Positions 1 through 6,391 of a DNA stretch of 47,220 bases are shown one piece after another. A program made the position numbers and the translations under genes. The notes beneath the pieces are model-generated. The model ran no database searches, was not told the origin of the DNA, and was given only the letters and a program-made list of their open reading frames with translations. Each line of letters opens with the position of its first letter. Positions within the stretch are counted from its first letter, which is position 1. Where the stretch lies: positions 1 to 47,220 of the forward strand of contig RFVF01000035.1 in NCBI GenBank assembly GCA_009922615.1, written 5' to 3'. This DNA comes from Pseudomonadota bacterium (GTDB taxonomy: Bacteria > Verrucomicrobiota > Verrucomicrobiia > Limisphaerales > SXTU01).

Positions 1-211
1 TGACGATGATCGGCGCGGGCGCTTCCACCACCGGGGCTGGCGCGGCCGGCTTCAGCGGCCCGAGTTTTTCCTCGAGGAACTCGGCGGTGATCTTGTCCAG
101 AGAACTGGAGGGAACCTTGGCTTCCTTGATGCCCAGCTCCTTGGCGATCGCGAGCACTTGTTTGCTCTCGATGCCGAGCTTCTTGGCGATGTCGTAAATG
201 CGAACGGGCAT
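1..211 (-). CDS. infB: Translation initiation factor IF-2, N-terminal part (truncated by window edge)
   Basis: Only the first 70 codons are in the window; the gene runs off the left end. The protein starts MPVRIYDIAKKLGIESKQVL, the small IF-2 N-terminal helical domain (Tyr-Asp-Ile-Ala-Lys, then Leu-Gly-Ile-Glu-Ser-Lys), and continues into an Ala/Pro-rich linker, as is usual for IF-2 before the GTPase core. IF-2 brings initiator tRNA to the 30S subunit. The ATG at 211 lies directly after a hairpin and a run of six T in the transcript, with no Shine-Dalgarno sequence. It sits 54 nt downstream of nusA, the conserved nusA-infB order. The GTPase domain is not visible, so identification rests on the N-domain and the context. 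Confidence 0.9.
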   Translation of the reverse strand, partial: MPVRIYDIAKKLGIESKQVLAIAKELGIKEAKVPSSSLDKITAEFLEEKLGPLKPAAPAPVVEAPAPIIV

Positions 212-250
212 AAAAAATTTAAGCGCCCGGGAGGTGGACCTCACGGGCGC
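212..250 (-). terminator. Terminator-like hairpin in the nusA-infB gap
   Basis: Read on the minus strand, GCGCCCG at 250-244 pairs with CGGGCGC at 229-223. The stem continues after one mismatch with GAGGT/ACCTC and a very small loop. TTAAATTTTTT follows and runs straight into the infB ATG. The shape is that of an intrinsic terminator, but it lies inside an operon, so it is more likely an attenuator or processing site. Confidence 0.6.
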
Positions 251-265
251 GCTCTACCAATCCAA

Positions 266-1537
266 CTACGCGAGCGCGCTGGCCAAAGAGCCAGACTTGG
301 CCGCTTCTTTGATGGCGGCCAGCACGGCGCCGGCTTGCTCGCCAATCTGCGGAATCTCTTTCAAATCGTTCTCCTCGGCCTGGGTCACCACGTCTTCCAG
401 CGCGTGGAAGCCGGTATTCACCAGGGCCTCGGCCATCTCGCGCGTCACGCCTGGCACGGCTGCAAACGCCTCGACGGCGTGCTGCACCTTGCCCTCGATG
501 CCGATGGTGGCGACGTGCTCGGCGTCGATGTTCACGGCCCAGCCGGTAAGCCGGTGCGCCAGGCGGGCGTTTTGCCCGCGTTTGCCGATGGCCAAGGAAA
601 GCTGGCTTTCGTCCACGAGGATTTTCACCGCGTGATTGGCCTCGTCCACTTCCATGGACTTGAGGATCGCCGGGGCCAGGGCGTTGGTGAGATACGTCTT
701 GATGTTCGGATCCCACTTGATGATGTCCATCTTCTCGTTGTTTAGCTCGCGCACGATGTTTTTCACGCGCTGGCCGCGGAGGCCGACGCACGCGCCGACG
801 GGGTCCACCTTCGGGTCACGGCTGTAAACGGCGAGCTTGGTGCGGAAACCGGGTTCGCGGGCGCAGCCCTTGACCTCAACGGTGCCGTTGGATATTTCCG
901 AGACTTCCAGCTTGAACAATTTCAAGACAAACTCCGGCGCGGCGCGGCTGAGAATGATCTCCGGGCCATGCGGGCCATTTTCCACGGCCTTGACATAGCA
1001 GCGGATGCGCTCGCCGACTTGGTATTCCTCGGTCGGCACGCGTTCGCGGTTGGGCAGCAAGGCCTCGTAGCGGCCCAGATCCATGATGACATCTGAACGC
1101 TCGAAGCGCCGCACCGTCCCGCTAATGATATCGCCGACGCGGTCCTTGAATTCATCGAAGATCAGGGCCTTCTCAGCGCGGCGGACCTGCGAAAGCAGTG
1201 CCTGCTTGGCGTATTGCGCGGCGATGCGGCCGAACCCGGTGGGGGTAACCTCGACTTCCAGTTCTTCACCGATCTGCGCGTCGGCCTTCTTCTTGCGGGC
1301 TTCGTTCAGGGAGATCTGGTCGTGTTTGGAGATGACCTTGTCCGCCACGATGAGCTTGGCAAAAGCCCGGATGTCGCCCGTCTTGGGATCAATGATGCAG
1401 CGCAGCTCCCGCGCTGGTCCGACGGCTTTTTTGGCGGCGGAAACGAGCGATTCCTGGACCGCAGCGACGAGAACATCCTTGCTGATGCCCTTCTCGCGTT
1501 CCCAGAATTCCAAGATGGCTAGAAAATCGGCGTTCAT
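266..1537 (-). CDS. nusA: Transcription termination/antitermination factor NusA
   Basis: A 423-residue protein, normal length for NusA. It has an N-terminal RNA-polymerase-binding domain (residues about 1-125), an S1 domain (about 135-200, around VGDIISGTVRRFE), and two KH domains (about 200-345; motifs DPVGACVGLRGQRV and SLAIGKRGQNARLA, both with the GxxG-type loop). A short Glu-rich helix-hairpin tail follows, with EALVNTGFHALEDVV. NusA binds RNA polymerase and modulates pausing, termination and antitermination. The ATG at 1537 is the first residue of the conserved start (MNADFLAILE). infB follows, as in most bacteria; the usual upstream rimP is not here, its place being taken by the proteasome/pafA cluster. 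A leader with a terminator-like hairpin precedes the gene and may allow autoregulation. Confidence 0.97.
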   Translation of the reverse strand: MNADFLAILEFWEREKGISKDVLVAAVQESLVSAAKKAVGPARELRCIIDPKTGDIRAFAKLIVADKVISKHDQISLNEARKKKADAQIGEELEVEVTPTGFGRIAAQYAKQALLSQVRRAEKALIFDEFKDRVGDIISGTVRRFERSDVIMDLGRYEALLPNRERVPTEEYQVGERIRCYVKAVENGPHGPEIILSRAAPEFVLKLFKLEVSEISNGTVEVKGCAREPGFRTKLAVYSRDPKVDPVGACVGLRGQRVKNIVRELNNEKMDIIKWDPNIKTYLTNALAPAILKSMEVDEANHAVKILVDESQLSLAIGKRGQNARLAHRLTGWAVNIDAEHVATIGIEGKVQHAVEAFAAVPGVTREMAEALVNTGFHALEDVVTQAEENDLKEIPQIGEQAGAVLAAIKEAAKSGSLASALA

Positions 1538-1555
1538 AATTCGACCCGTGCCTGC

Positions 1556-1597
1556 GCCCCTCTAGGGGCAAAAAAAAGCCGGAAAAATTTCCGACTT
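1556..1597 (-). terminator. Intrinsic terminator plus small hairpin upstream of nusA
   Basis: On the minus strand AAGTCGGAAA (1597-1588) pairs with TTTCCGGCTT (1585-1576, one G-U) and runs into a T8 tract (1577-1570). A second perfect stem, GCCCC-TAGA-GGGGC, follows at 1569-1556. It could end the prcA-pafA transcript or act as a leader attenuator for nusA; both fit its position between pafA (stop at 1749) and nusA (start at 1537). Confidence 0.7.
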
Positions 1598-1636
1598 CAC
1601 ACGCTGGCGAACCAGCTACTTCGTTGACCGCAGCTC

Positions 1637-1665
1637 AAGCTAGGGGAGGCTAAAATTACCGTCAA
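1637..1665 (-). promoter_or_regulatory. nusA: Possible sigma70-type promoter for nusA-infB
   Basis: On the minus strand there is TTGACG (1665-1660), a 17-nt spacer and TAGCTT (1642-1637). The -35 is close to consensus, the -10 only moderate. If used, transcription would start near 1630 and give a leader of about 90 nt that contains the terminator-like hairpin at 1597-1570. It is a sequence match only. Confidence 0.4.
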
Positions 1666-1748
1666 GCTCCAATTCCGCGCTTTGCGGGCATTCCGCTGGC
1701 CCGGCGCGGTTGGGGGACATCGCCTAGCCGCGCCTGTCCAACGGTGGG

Positions 1749-3164
1749 TCAGGAACCTTCGTGGCTGGCTTGGGCGCGTTGGCACCGTCGCAACCACGCG
1801 GCGACATCGGGCGGGGCCGGATCGAACGGGTCGAGCAACTTCAGCGCTTCGGCCCCTTCCGCCTCGATCGTTTCCCAGTCTATGAAGTATCGGAAGGGTT
1901 GCGCCTTGAGCTGGTGCATCAGGCTGGAGCGCGCGGCGGCGCGCGTGCTCGTCGGCGGAGTGAGCAGGGCGGCGTGCTGGTCCTCGGGCGAGATGATCCA
2001 CGGGTCGGGCGTGCGGGCCAACGGCCAGCCGAGGTTGCGCGCGGGATCCACGGCGTGGAATTCCAAGTCCTGCGCGCGGAGCCAAGGGTCGGTCCACGCG
2101 AGTTTTTCCTGTGCTAGAAACTGCCCGTAAAGCCACCGCTTCGTCACCCAGTCCACGGTGCCGACGAGGCTTTCCACGTTTGATTCCAAGTCGGCCAGCA
2201 CACCGCCCCAGATGCCCAGCAGCGCATCCGTCTCCGCGTCGCGGCCGCGAAAGGCCCGGTCCGCCGCCGTGTAAAACCACTGGAGCGCCTCGACTGCCGG
2301 GACTTCCCGACCGTCCGCCAGCAGCACCCGCCAAGGGCCATCCGGCGTGTGCGACAACGTGCGAAACGTGAACACCGCGTCCGCCAGCGCGACGGCCGGC
2401 ATTTGGTCGATCTCCAGCAAGTCCAGCACCAGCGACGCCGTGCCGCACTTCAACGCGAGCGTCGCCGGCAGCACGCTCGTGTCCCCGTGGATCAAGTGCA
2501 GCCGACGAAACTTGCGCGGGTCCGCGAGTGGTTCGTCGCGCGTGTTGATGATGGCGCGATTGAACTGCACCCACTCGAAGAGGTCGTTGTTGATGTAGTC
2601 CGCGCGCTGGCTGATTTGGAAATCGCTGTCCATCGCGAGCTTGATCACGTCGCCCCGTGACTCCGCGCCGGGTGAGGATCGCACGCGGCCCGCGCCGGTG
2701 TAGAGCACGCGCAACGTGAGGAAGGCGAGGAGCGACTGGACGTTCGCCTCCGTCAGCGGAGCTGCCCGGCGGACGAGATAGTTTTCGTGGCACCCGAACG
2801 TCGCGCCCGAGTAGTAATCCACGTTGTTCCGCACGAAACCCAAGCGTTCCGCCAAGCCGAGTTCGTGCGTCGCCAGCGTGAGCATCGTATCGCCCGCGCG
2901 GTCGAAGCGCAGCAGGTCGCGGAGGGTGAGGCACTCGGGCGTGCAGATTTCGAGATGGCCCATATCCACGTAGCAGCGCCCGCCGTTGAAGAGGAAGCCG
3001 CCGTTGCCCGCCGGCTCGTCCCAATCGCGCTGGTGCAGGTCCGCGAGGCCGAAGCGGTTCTTCTCGAACATCCAGTTGCGCACGCGCGCGACGGCGCCGG
3101 GCGGCCCAGCGGGGTCGCTGCTTAGGCACCCGTATTCCGTTTCAAGGCCGACGATGCGGTTCAT
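1749..3164 (-). CDS. pafA: PafA-type ligase for a Pup/UBact-like modifier
   Basis: 471 residues, the normal size of the PafA/Dop family of carboxylate-amine ligases. PafA joins the C-terminal glutamate of Pup (or the Pup-like UBact of some Gram-negatives) to lysines of target proteins, marking them for the proteasome. Visible hallmarks are GLETEYG (residues 6-12, metal/ATP-binding glutamates), NGGRCYVDMGHLE (about 60-72, with D67 at the catalytic aspartate position), GCHENYL (124-130), INTRDEP (206-212) and a C-terminal VDWVTKR and DPFDP. GCHENYL, VDWVTKR and DPF match PafA better than Dop, and the Dop-specific N-terminal insertion is absent. The ATG at 3164 overlaps the stop of the preceding gene (ATGA), implying translational coupling. 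No Pup/UBact-like small gene, dop or prcB was found nearby. Assignment to the family is firm; ligase rather than deamidase is inferred. Confidence 0.85.
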   Translation of the reverse strand: MNRIVGLETEYGCLSSDPAGPPGAVARVRNWMFEKNRFGLADLHQRDWDEPAGNGGFLFNGGRCYVDMGHLEICTPECLTLRDLLRFDRAGDTMLTLATHELGLAERLGFVRNNVDYYSGATFGCHENYLVRRAAPLTEANVQSLLAFLTLRVLYTGAGRVRSSPGAESRGDVIKLAMDSDFQISQRADYINNDLFEWVQFNRAIINTRDEPLADPRKFRRLHLIHGDTSVLPATLALKCGTASLVLDLLEIDQMPAVALADAVFTFRTLSHTPDGPWRVLLADGREVPAVEALQWFYTAADRAFRGRDAETDALLGIWGGVLADLESNVESLVGTVDWVTKRWLYGQFLAQEKLAWTDPWLRAQDLEFHAVDPARNLGWPLARTPDPWIISPEDQHAALLTPPTSTRAAARSSLMHQLKAQPFRYFIDWETIEAEGAEALKLLDPFDPAPPDVAAWLRRCQRAQASHEGS

Positions 3165-4003
3165 GCTGTGACCTCCCTCACAATGATGACCCGCTGAACA
3201 GGTGGTGGGGAGTCAGGTTCTACGTCGTTCACAATCGCCGAAACGTAGTCCGGAGCCGCGTCCCACACGCGAACTTGTCCCCGTGCTTGGAGCGCTTGCT
3301 GCAACTCATTGCGCCTTCGTTCGCCAAGTGAATTCAGGAGGCTCTGCTCCCGGGCGATCGCCTCTCTTTTCCAAGCTGCACAGGCCCTCGTAGGCAAATC
3401 CTCTGTCTCGTTCTCCTTCTGGCAAACGAGCAGGTGCCAGGGCAGCGCGTAGGGGATTACGTGTTCAAGGGCGGACTGTCTGGCTCGCCCCCTGCCACCA
3501 CGCAGCCCGCAAACAACCCCTGCCGTGGCCAAAGCGCATCCGTAGAACTCAATGGCGCAACCTCCGCCTCGAGTGAGCAAGCCCGTGCCAATCGTTTCTG
3601 GCTGCCACTGCGAGTAGAAACAGTAGGCTGGGACAGGGCTTGGGTTGGTCGCGGCGCAGGACTCAATCAGATAATCGCACTGGGATTTGTGGTAGTGCCT
3701 CGGTCCGTAGTGGAGGTGCTTGAAACTGTTGGACCGAAAGTCGAGCACCTTCGCTTGCACGCGAAGGCCAAACCATTTTCTACTTCGCCCGGTGAGCCAC
3801 CATTCCCAATCCGCGCCCGTTTTTCGTTCTGCGTGCTTGTGGAAGACATGTGTGCAGACCTCGTGTGAGTGCCCAGCCTTCAACGCGAGGAGGATTGAAT
3901 CCGTTAGGGTCTCTTCGCCGAGTTGGAACGAATTGCTTCTGCCTTGCGTGAGTAAATCCCAAGACCGTAAGGCCAGTTGTTTGAATGTCTGGCAAAGTCT
4001 CAC
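3161..4003 (-). CDS. DUF6615-like protein with PD-(D/E)xK-like motifs
   Basis: 280 residues, no signal peptide. The pattern of an early E-E-T-L-T-D (30-35), a strongly conserved-looking GADWEWW (63-69) and RVQAKV (81-86), then a Cys/His-containing middle (SQCDYLI, YCFYSQW), resembles the uncharacterised family I recall as DUF6615. E30/E31, D65 and Q83-x-K85 have the spacing of a PD-(D/E)xK nuclease core of the E...D...QxK type, so a DNA- or RNA-cleaving role is possible. This is my inference, not an established function. The start is GTG at 4003, overlapping the stop of the Sel1 gene (GTGA), and its own stop overlaps the pafA start (ATGA). GC content in sampled lines is about 52-57%, below prcA and pafA, which suggests the gene was inserted. 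No link of this family to the proteasome is known to me. Confidence 0.6.
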   Translation of the reverse strand: MRLCQTFKQLALRSWDLLTQGRSNSFQLGEETLTDSILLALKAGHSHEVCTHVFHKHAERKTGADWEWWLTGRSRKWFGLRVQAKVLDFRSNSFKHLHYGPRHYHKSQCDYLIESCAATNPSPVPAYCFYSQWQPETIGTGLLTRGGGCAIEFYGCALATAGVVCGLRGGRGRARQSALEHVIPYALPWHLLVCQKENETEDLPTRACAAWKREAIAREQSLLNSLGERRRNELQQALQARGQVRVWDAAPDYVSAIVNDVEPDSPPPVQRVIIVREVTA

Positions 4004-5436
4004 TTTGGTTGAGTAACCGGCCCGTGCGTCATGGGCTTGAGTTGGAACTCCTTCGCGCGTTGACGAGCCTCCGCTCGTTGCGCGGGCGTTGAGTTTGCCT
4101 CCAAGATTCGCCTCAGTTCAGCGAGCGACGCAGCGTCTGCTGCCTTCCCCAACGGCTTCGATTCGCCAAGCAAATACCACTTGTATGCCTCAGTGACATC
4201 CTTGGGTAGACTCCGTTCGTCCATGTATCTTACGCTTAGGACGATCTGAGCTTCGCCATTCCCGCTTAAAGCTGCTTTGCGGAACCAGCTCAATGCTTCA
4301 TCGAAATTCTTGGCCACACCGTTTCCCTGTTCCAGGGCGATTCCAAGTCTGACTTGCGCTTCGGCCACACCTTGCTCGGACGCCTTCCGGAACCAAACCG
4401 CTGCTTGGGAGGGGTCTTTTGCCACTCCGCGTCCGGTTGCATATCTGTCACCCAATTGGAACTGCGCCTCGGGCAAGCTTTGGTTCGCTGCCAGTCTGAT
4501 CCATTTGATTGCCTCGACGTCATCCTTTGCGACACCCTTGCCGACGGCATACGCACAACCGAGGACATGCTGCCCCACTGGATTCCCCTGTTCGGCCGCT
4601 CGCCGCCACCACTTGGCTGCTTCGGCATCATCTTGCCCAACCCCGTTACCTGAACTGTATCTACTCCCGAGTCTGCATTGCGCGTTACTGTCCCCTTGTT
4701 CGGCCGCTTTGCGGCACATTTCAAGTGTCTCTGAAGCAGGCGGCATATCGTCCTGAACACGCGATTTGACTACTCCATTTGAATGCAGCGGAACGACTGT
4801 TGGCTTCTGTGTGCCCGGTTGTGCCGTGATTCCCTTCGGCTCAGTGTCAGCCTTCGGGGACTTGAATGCTCTCGCTCGCTGCTGGCCTTCGAGCCGTTGT
4901 GCCGCAGACAGGGATTCCTCCATGATGCTGATGTTCGTTTTTGCCCAGTCGTATCCTTGCGCTCCTGACAACAGAAACCATTTGTAGGCCTCAACCGCAT
5001 CGGCCCGGACGCCTTGTCCTGATTCAAGCATGCAACCCAATAAAGTCTGTGCTAGAAACTCATTCTGTTCCGCAGCTTTTCGAAGCCAGCTTGCGGCTTC
5101 TACTTCATTCTTTGGAACCCCCTCCCCTCTAAGGTAAGCGTTGCCAAGGCATCGTTGGGCCAAGCGGCTGCCAGCCTCTGCGGCCGGTCGCACCCACTTG
5201 ATTCCCTCGACTGCGTTTTTTGGAACTCCTTCACCGCTTAGGAGGAAGTAGCCAACACTGGCTTGTGCATCTACGTCGCCATTGTTCGCCATGGAGCGAA
5301 GTTGGTCGAGTGCCGCACGGTTTCCCTTCTGAACCTGCTCTTGCAACTCGCCTATTGCTTTTTCCCTATTTGAGCAGGAAATGCAGGTGGTCGTGAGGAG
5401 GCAAATTAGGACGATTCGGCAAGTTCTTTGTGTCAT
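4000..5436 (-). CDS. Sel1-repeat lipoprotein
   Basis: About 478 residues. The N-terminus (MTQRTCRIVLICLLTTTCIS, then C) is a short lipoprotein-like signal with two candidate acylated cysteines. Two blocks of Sel1/TPR-like repeats follow, each repeat of the form A-Q-x-x-L-G-x-x-Y-x-x-G-x-G-V-x-K-(N/D)-x-x-E-A-x-x-W. There are about three in residues 45-160 and five in 230-415, separated by a Pro/Thr-rich linker. Both blocks end in the same cap (EAYKW followed by a charged helix). Sel1 repeats mediate protein-protein contacts. The start chosen is the ATG at 5436, 2 nt after the prcA stop; an upstream TTG at 5442 would overlap prcA. Its stop overlaps the next gene's GTG. GC is near 47-57% in most sampled lines against about 65-72% in the flanking genes. 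Partner unknown. Confidence 0.8.
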   Translation of the reverse strand: MTQRTCRIVLICLLTTTCISCSNREKAIGELQEQVQKGNRAALDQLRSMANNGDVDAQASVGYFLLSGEGVPKNAVEGIKWVRPAAEAGSRLAQRCLGNAYLRGEGVPKNEVEAASWLRKAAEQNEFLAQTLLGCMLESGQGVRADAVEAYKWFLLSGAQGYDWAKTNISIMEESLSAAQRLEGQQRARAFKSPKADTEPKGITAQPGTQKPTVVPLHSNGVVKSRVQDDMPPASETLEMCRKAAEQGDSNAQCRLGSRYSSGNGVGQDDAEAAKWWRRAAEQGNPVGQHVLGCAYAVGKGVAKDDVEAIKWIRLAANQSLPEAQFQLGDRYATGRGVAKDPSQAAVWFRKASEQGVAEAQVRLGIALEQGNGVAKNFDEALSWFRKAALSGNGEAQIVLSVRYMDERSLPKDVTEAYKWYLLGESKPLGKAADAASLAELRRILEANSTPAQRAEARQRAKEFQLKPMTHGPVTQPK

Positions 5437-5438
5437 GG

Positions 5439-6173
5439 TCAAATTTGGTTAATGGCACAGTTCTGAAAGCGCGGGCGGGAGGTATGATGCCGATTCAGCC
5501 ACCCCGCCTCCACCGTCTTCTCACTCACCGCTTTCTTCCACCCTTCGCGCCGTTCCGCCTCCGCCGGCAGCTTGTCCGTGAACGACTTGTTCTCCGTCAG
5601 CACCCACCAGGCTTGCAGCAGCAGGTCGGCGACGGCGGCGCGGTCGGTCTGGCCGACGAGGGCTTGGGTGAGCCAGGTCTTCGCGGCAGCTTCGGCTTCC
5701 GGCGTGTTCGCGGCGACGGCGAGGCCGCCGGTCTGGAGTTGGAACGCGCCGTCGAAGTGCAGGTTCGCGAGCAGGTCTTGGCCGGGGTCGTTGCCCAGCT
5801 CGACGATGAGCAGCTCGACGAGCGTGGGCGCGGTGAAGAGTTGCTCGAAGTTCTGCTTGAGCTGCGGGCTGAGGCCGAAGCTCACGAGGCGGCGCAGGCT
5901 CACGTCCTCGGGCGCGCGGGTGAAGGCTTCGAGGTGTGCGGCGTCAATCGCGGCCTGCCGGACCTTCTCGATGTCCGCCGGGTGGCCGAGGCCTGCGAGC
6001 GCGAGGCGGTCGTGCAGCTCGAAGACTTTCGAGCGGCCCGTGCCCACGCCCAGCAGCAGGATGCCCTCGGGCAGGCTGACGGCGAAGACGGGCGAGCCGG
6101 TGCGGAGTTGTTCGCGGACGTATTCGCGGCGGTTCGCGACCGCCTCCAGCCAACGATAGGGTTCCTCGGTCAT
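5439..6173 (-). CDS. prcA: Bacterial proteasome alpha subunit (PrcA-like)
   Basis: 244 residues, matching actinobacterial PrcA (about 248). The N-terminal region (PYRWLEAVANRREYVREQL, then SPVFAVSLPEGILLLGVG) is the alpha-subunit gate helix and first beta strands. RSKVFELHDRLALAGLGHP and the following helix align with the SxKisElyDRvgfaaaGk region of PrcA. There is no propeptide or N-terminal threonine, so it is the structural alpha subunit, not the catalytic beta. It would form the outer rings of a 20S particle. The ATG at 6173 is chosen because the longer reading frame upstream runs into an intergenic repeat. It leads the Sel1, DUF6615-like and pafA genes with gaps of 2 nt or less. The expected prcB partner is not next to it; murJ diverges instead. 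It is a divergent sequence, so the call depends partly on pafA nearby. Confidence 0.75.
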   Translation of the reverse strand: MTEEPYRWLEAVANRREYVREQLRTGSPVFAVSLPEGILLLGVGTGRSKVFELHDRLALAGLGHPADIEKVRQAAIDAAHLEAFTRAPEDVSLRRLVSFGLSPQLKQNFEQLFTAPTLVELLIVELGNDPGQDLLANLHFDGAFQLQTGGLAVAANTPEAEAAAKTWLTQALVGQTDRAAVADLLLQAWWVLTENKSFTDKLPAEAERREGWKKAVSEKTVEAGWLNRHHTSRPRFQNCAINQI

Positions 6174-6277
6174 GTGCGGTTTAGATGTTGGTGGGACGGT
6201 AGCAGCAGGGCAGGGGAATCGCCATGAAAAGAACGGAGGGAGTCTTGCCACGAAAGGGCGCAGAGAACTCAAAGGGG

Positions 6278-6372
6278 AAACGTTCAACGTCCAACTTTCA
6301 ACGCTCAACGTTCAGCGCCGCGCGCTCGGACTTTGGAAGTTGGATGTTGAAAGTTGAGCGTTGGACGTTTTC
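6278..6372. repeat. Word-like imperfect palindrome between prcA and murJ
   Basis: The left arm (6278-6317) is built of variants of AACGTCCAACTTTCAACGCTC. The right arm (6336-6372) is its imperfect reverse complement (AAGTTGGATGTTGAAAGTTG, then AGCGTTGGACG). Each arm repeats a CAAC-containing word at 7-10 nt spacing. It occupies the divergent gap and may fold into a large cruciform or hairpin. Similar elements occur elsewhere in the window. Confidence 0.75.
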
Positions 6373-6391
6373 CCCTTCTCCGCTTTGAACC

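Noticed and set aside
1538-1748. A hidden Pup/UBact gene between pafA and nusA
   Set aside because: All frames read; none gives a 50-80-residue protein with the expected charged body and GE/GQ end.
1597-3129. 510-residue frame overlapping pafA
   Set aside because: Same strand but another frame, Arg/Pro-rich, no motifs; pafA explains the DNA.
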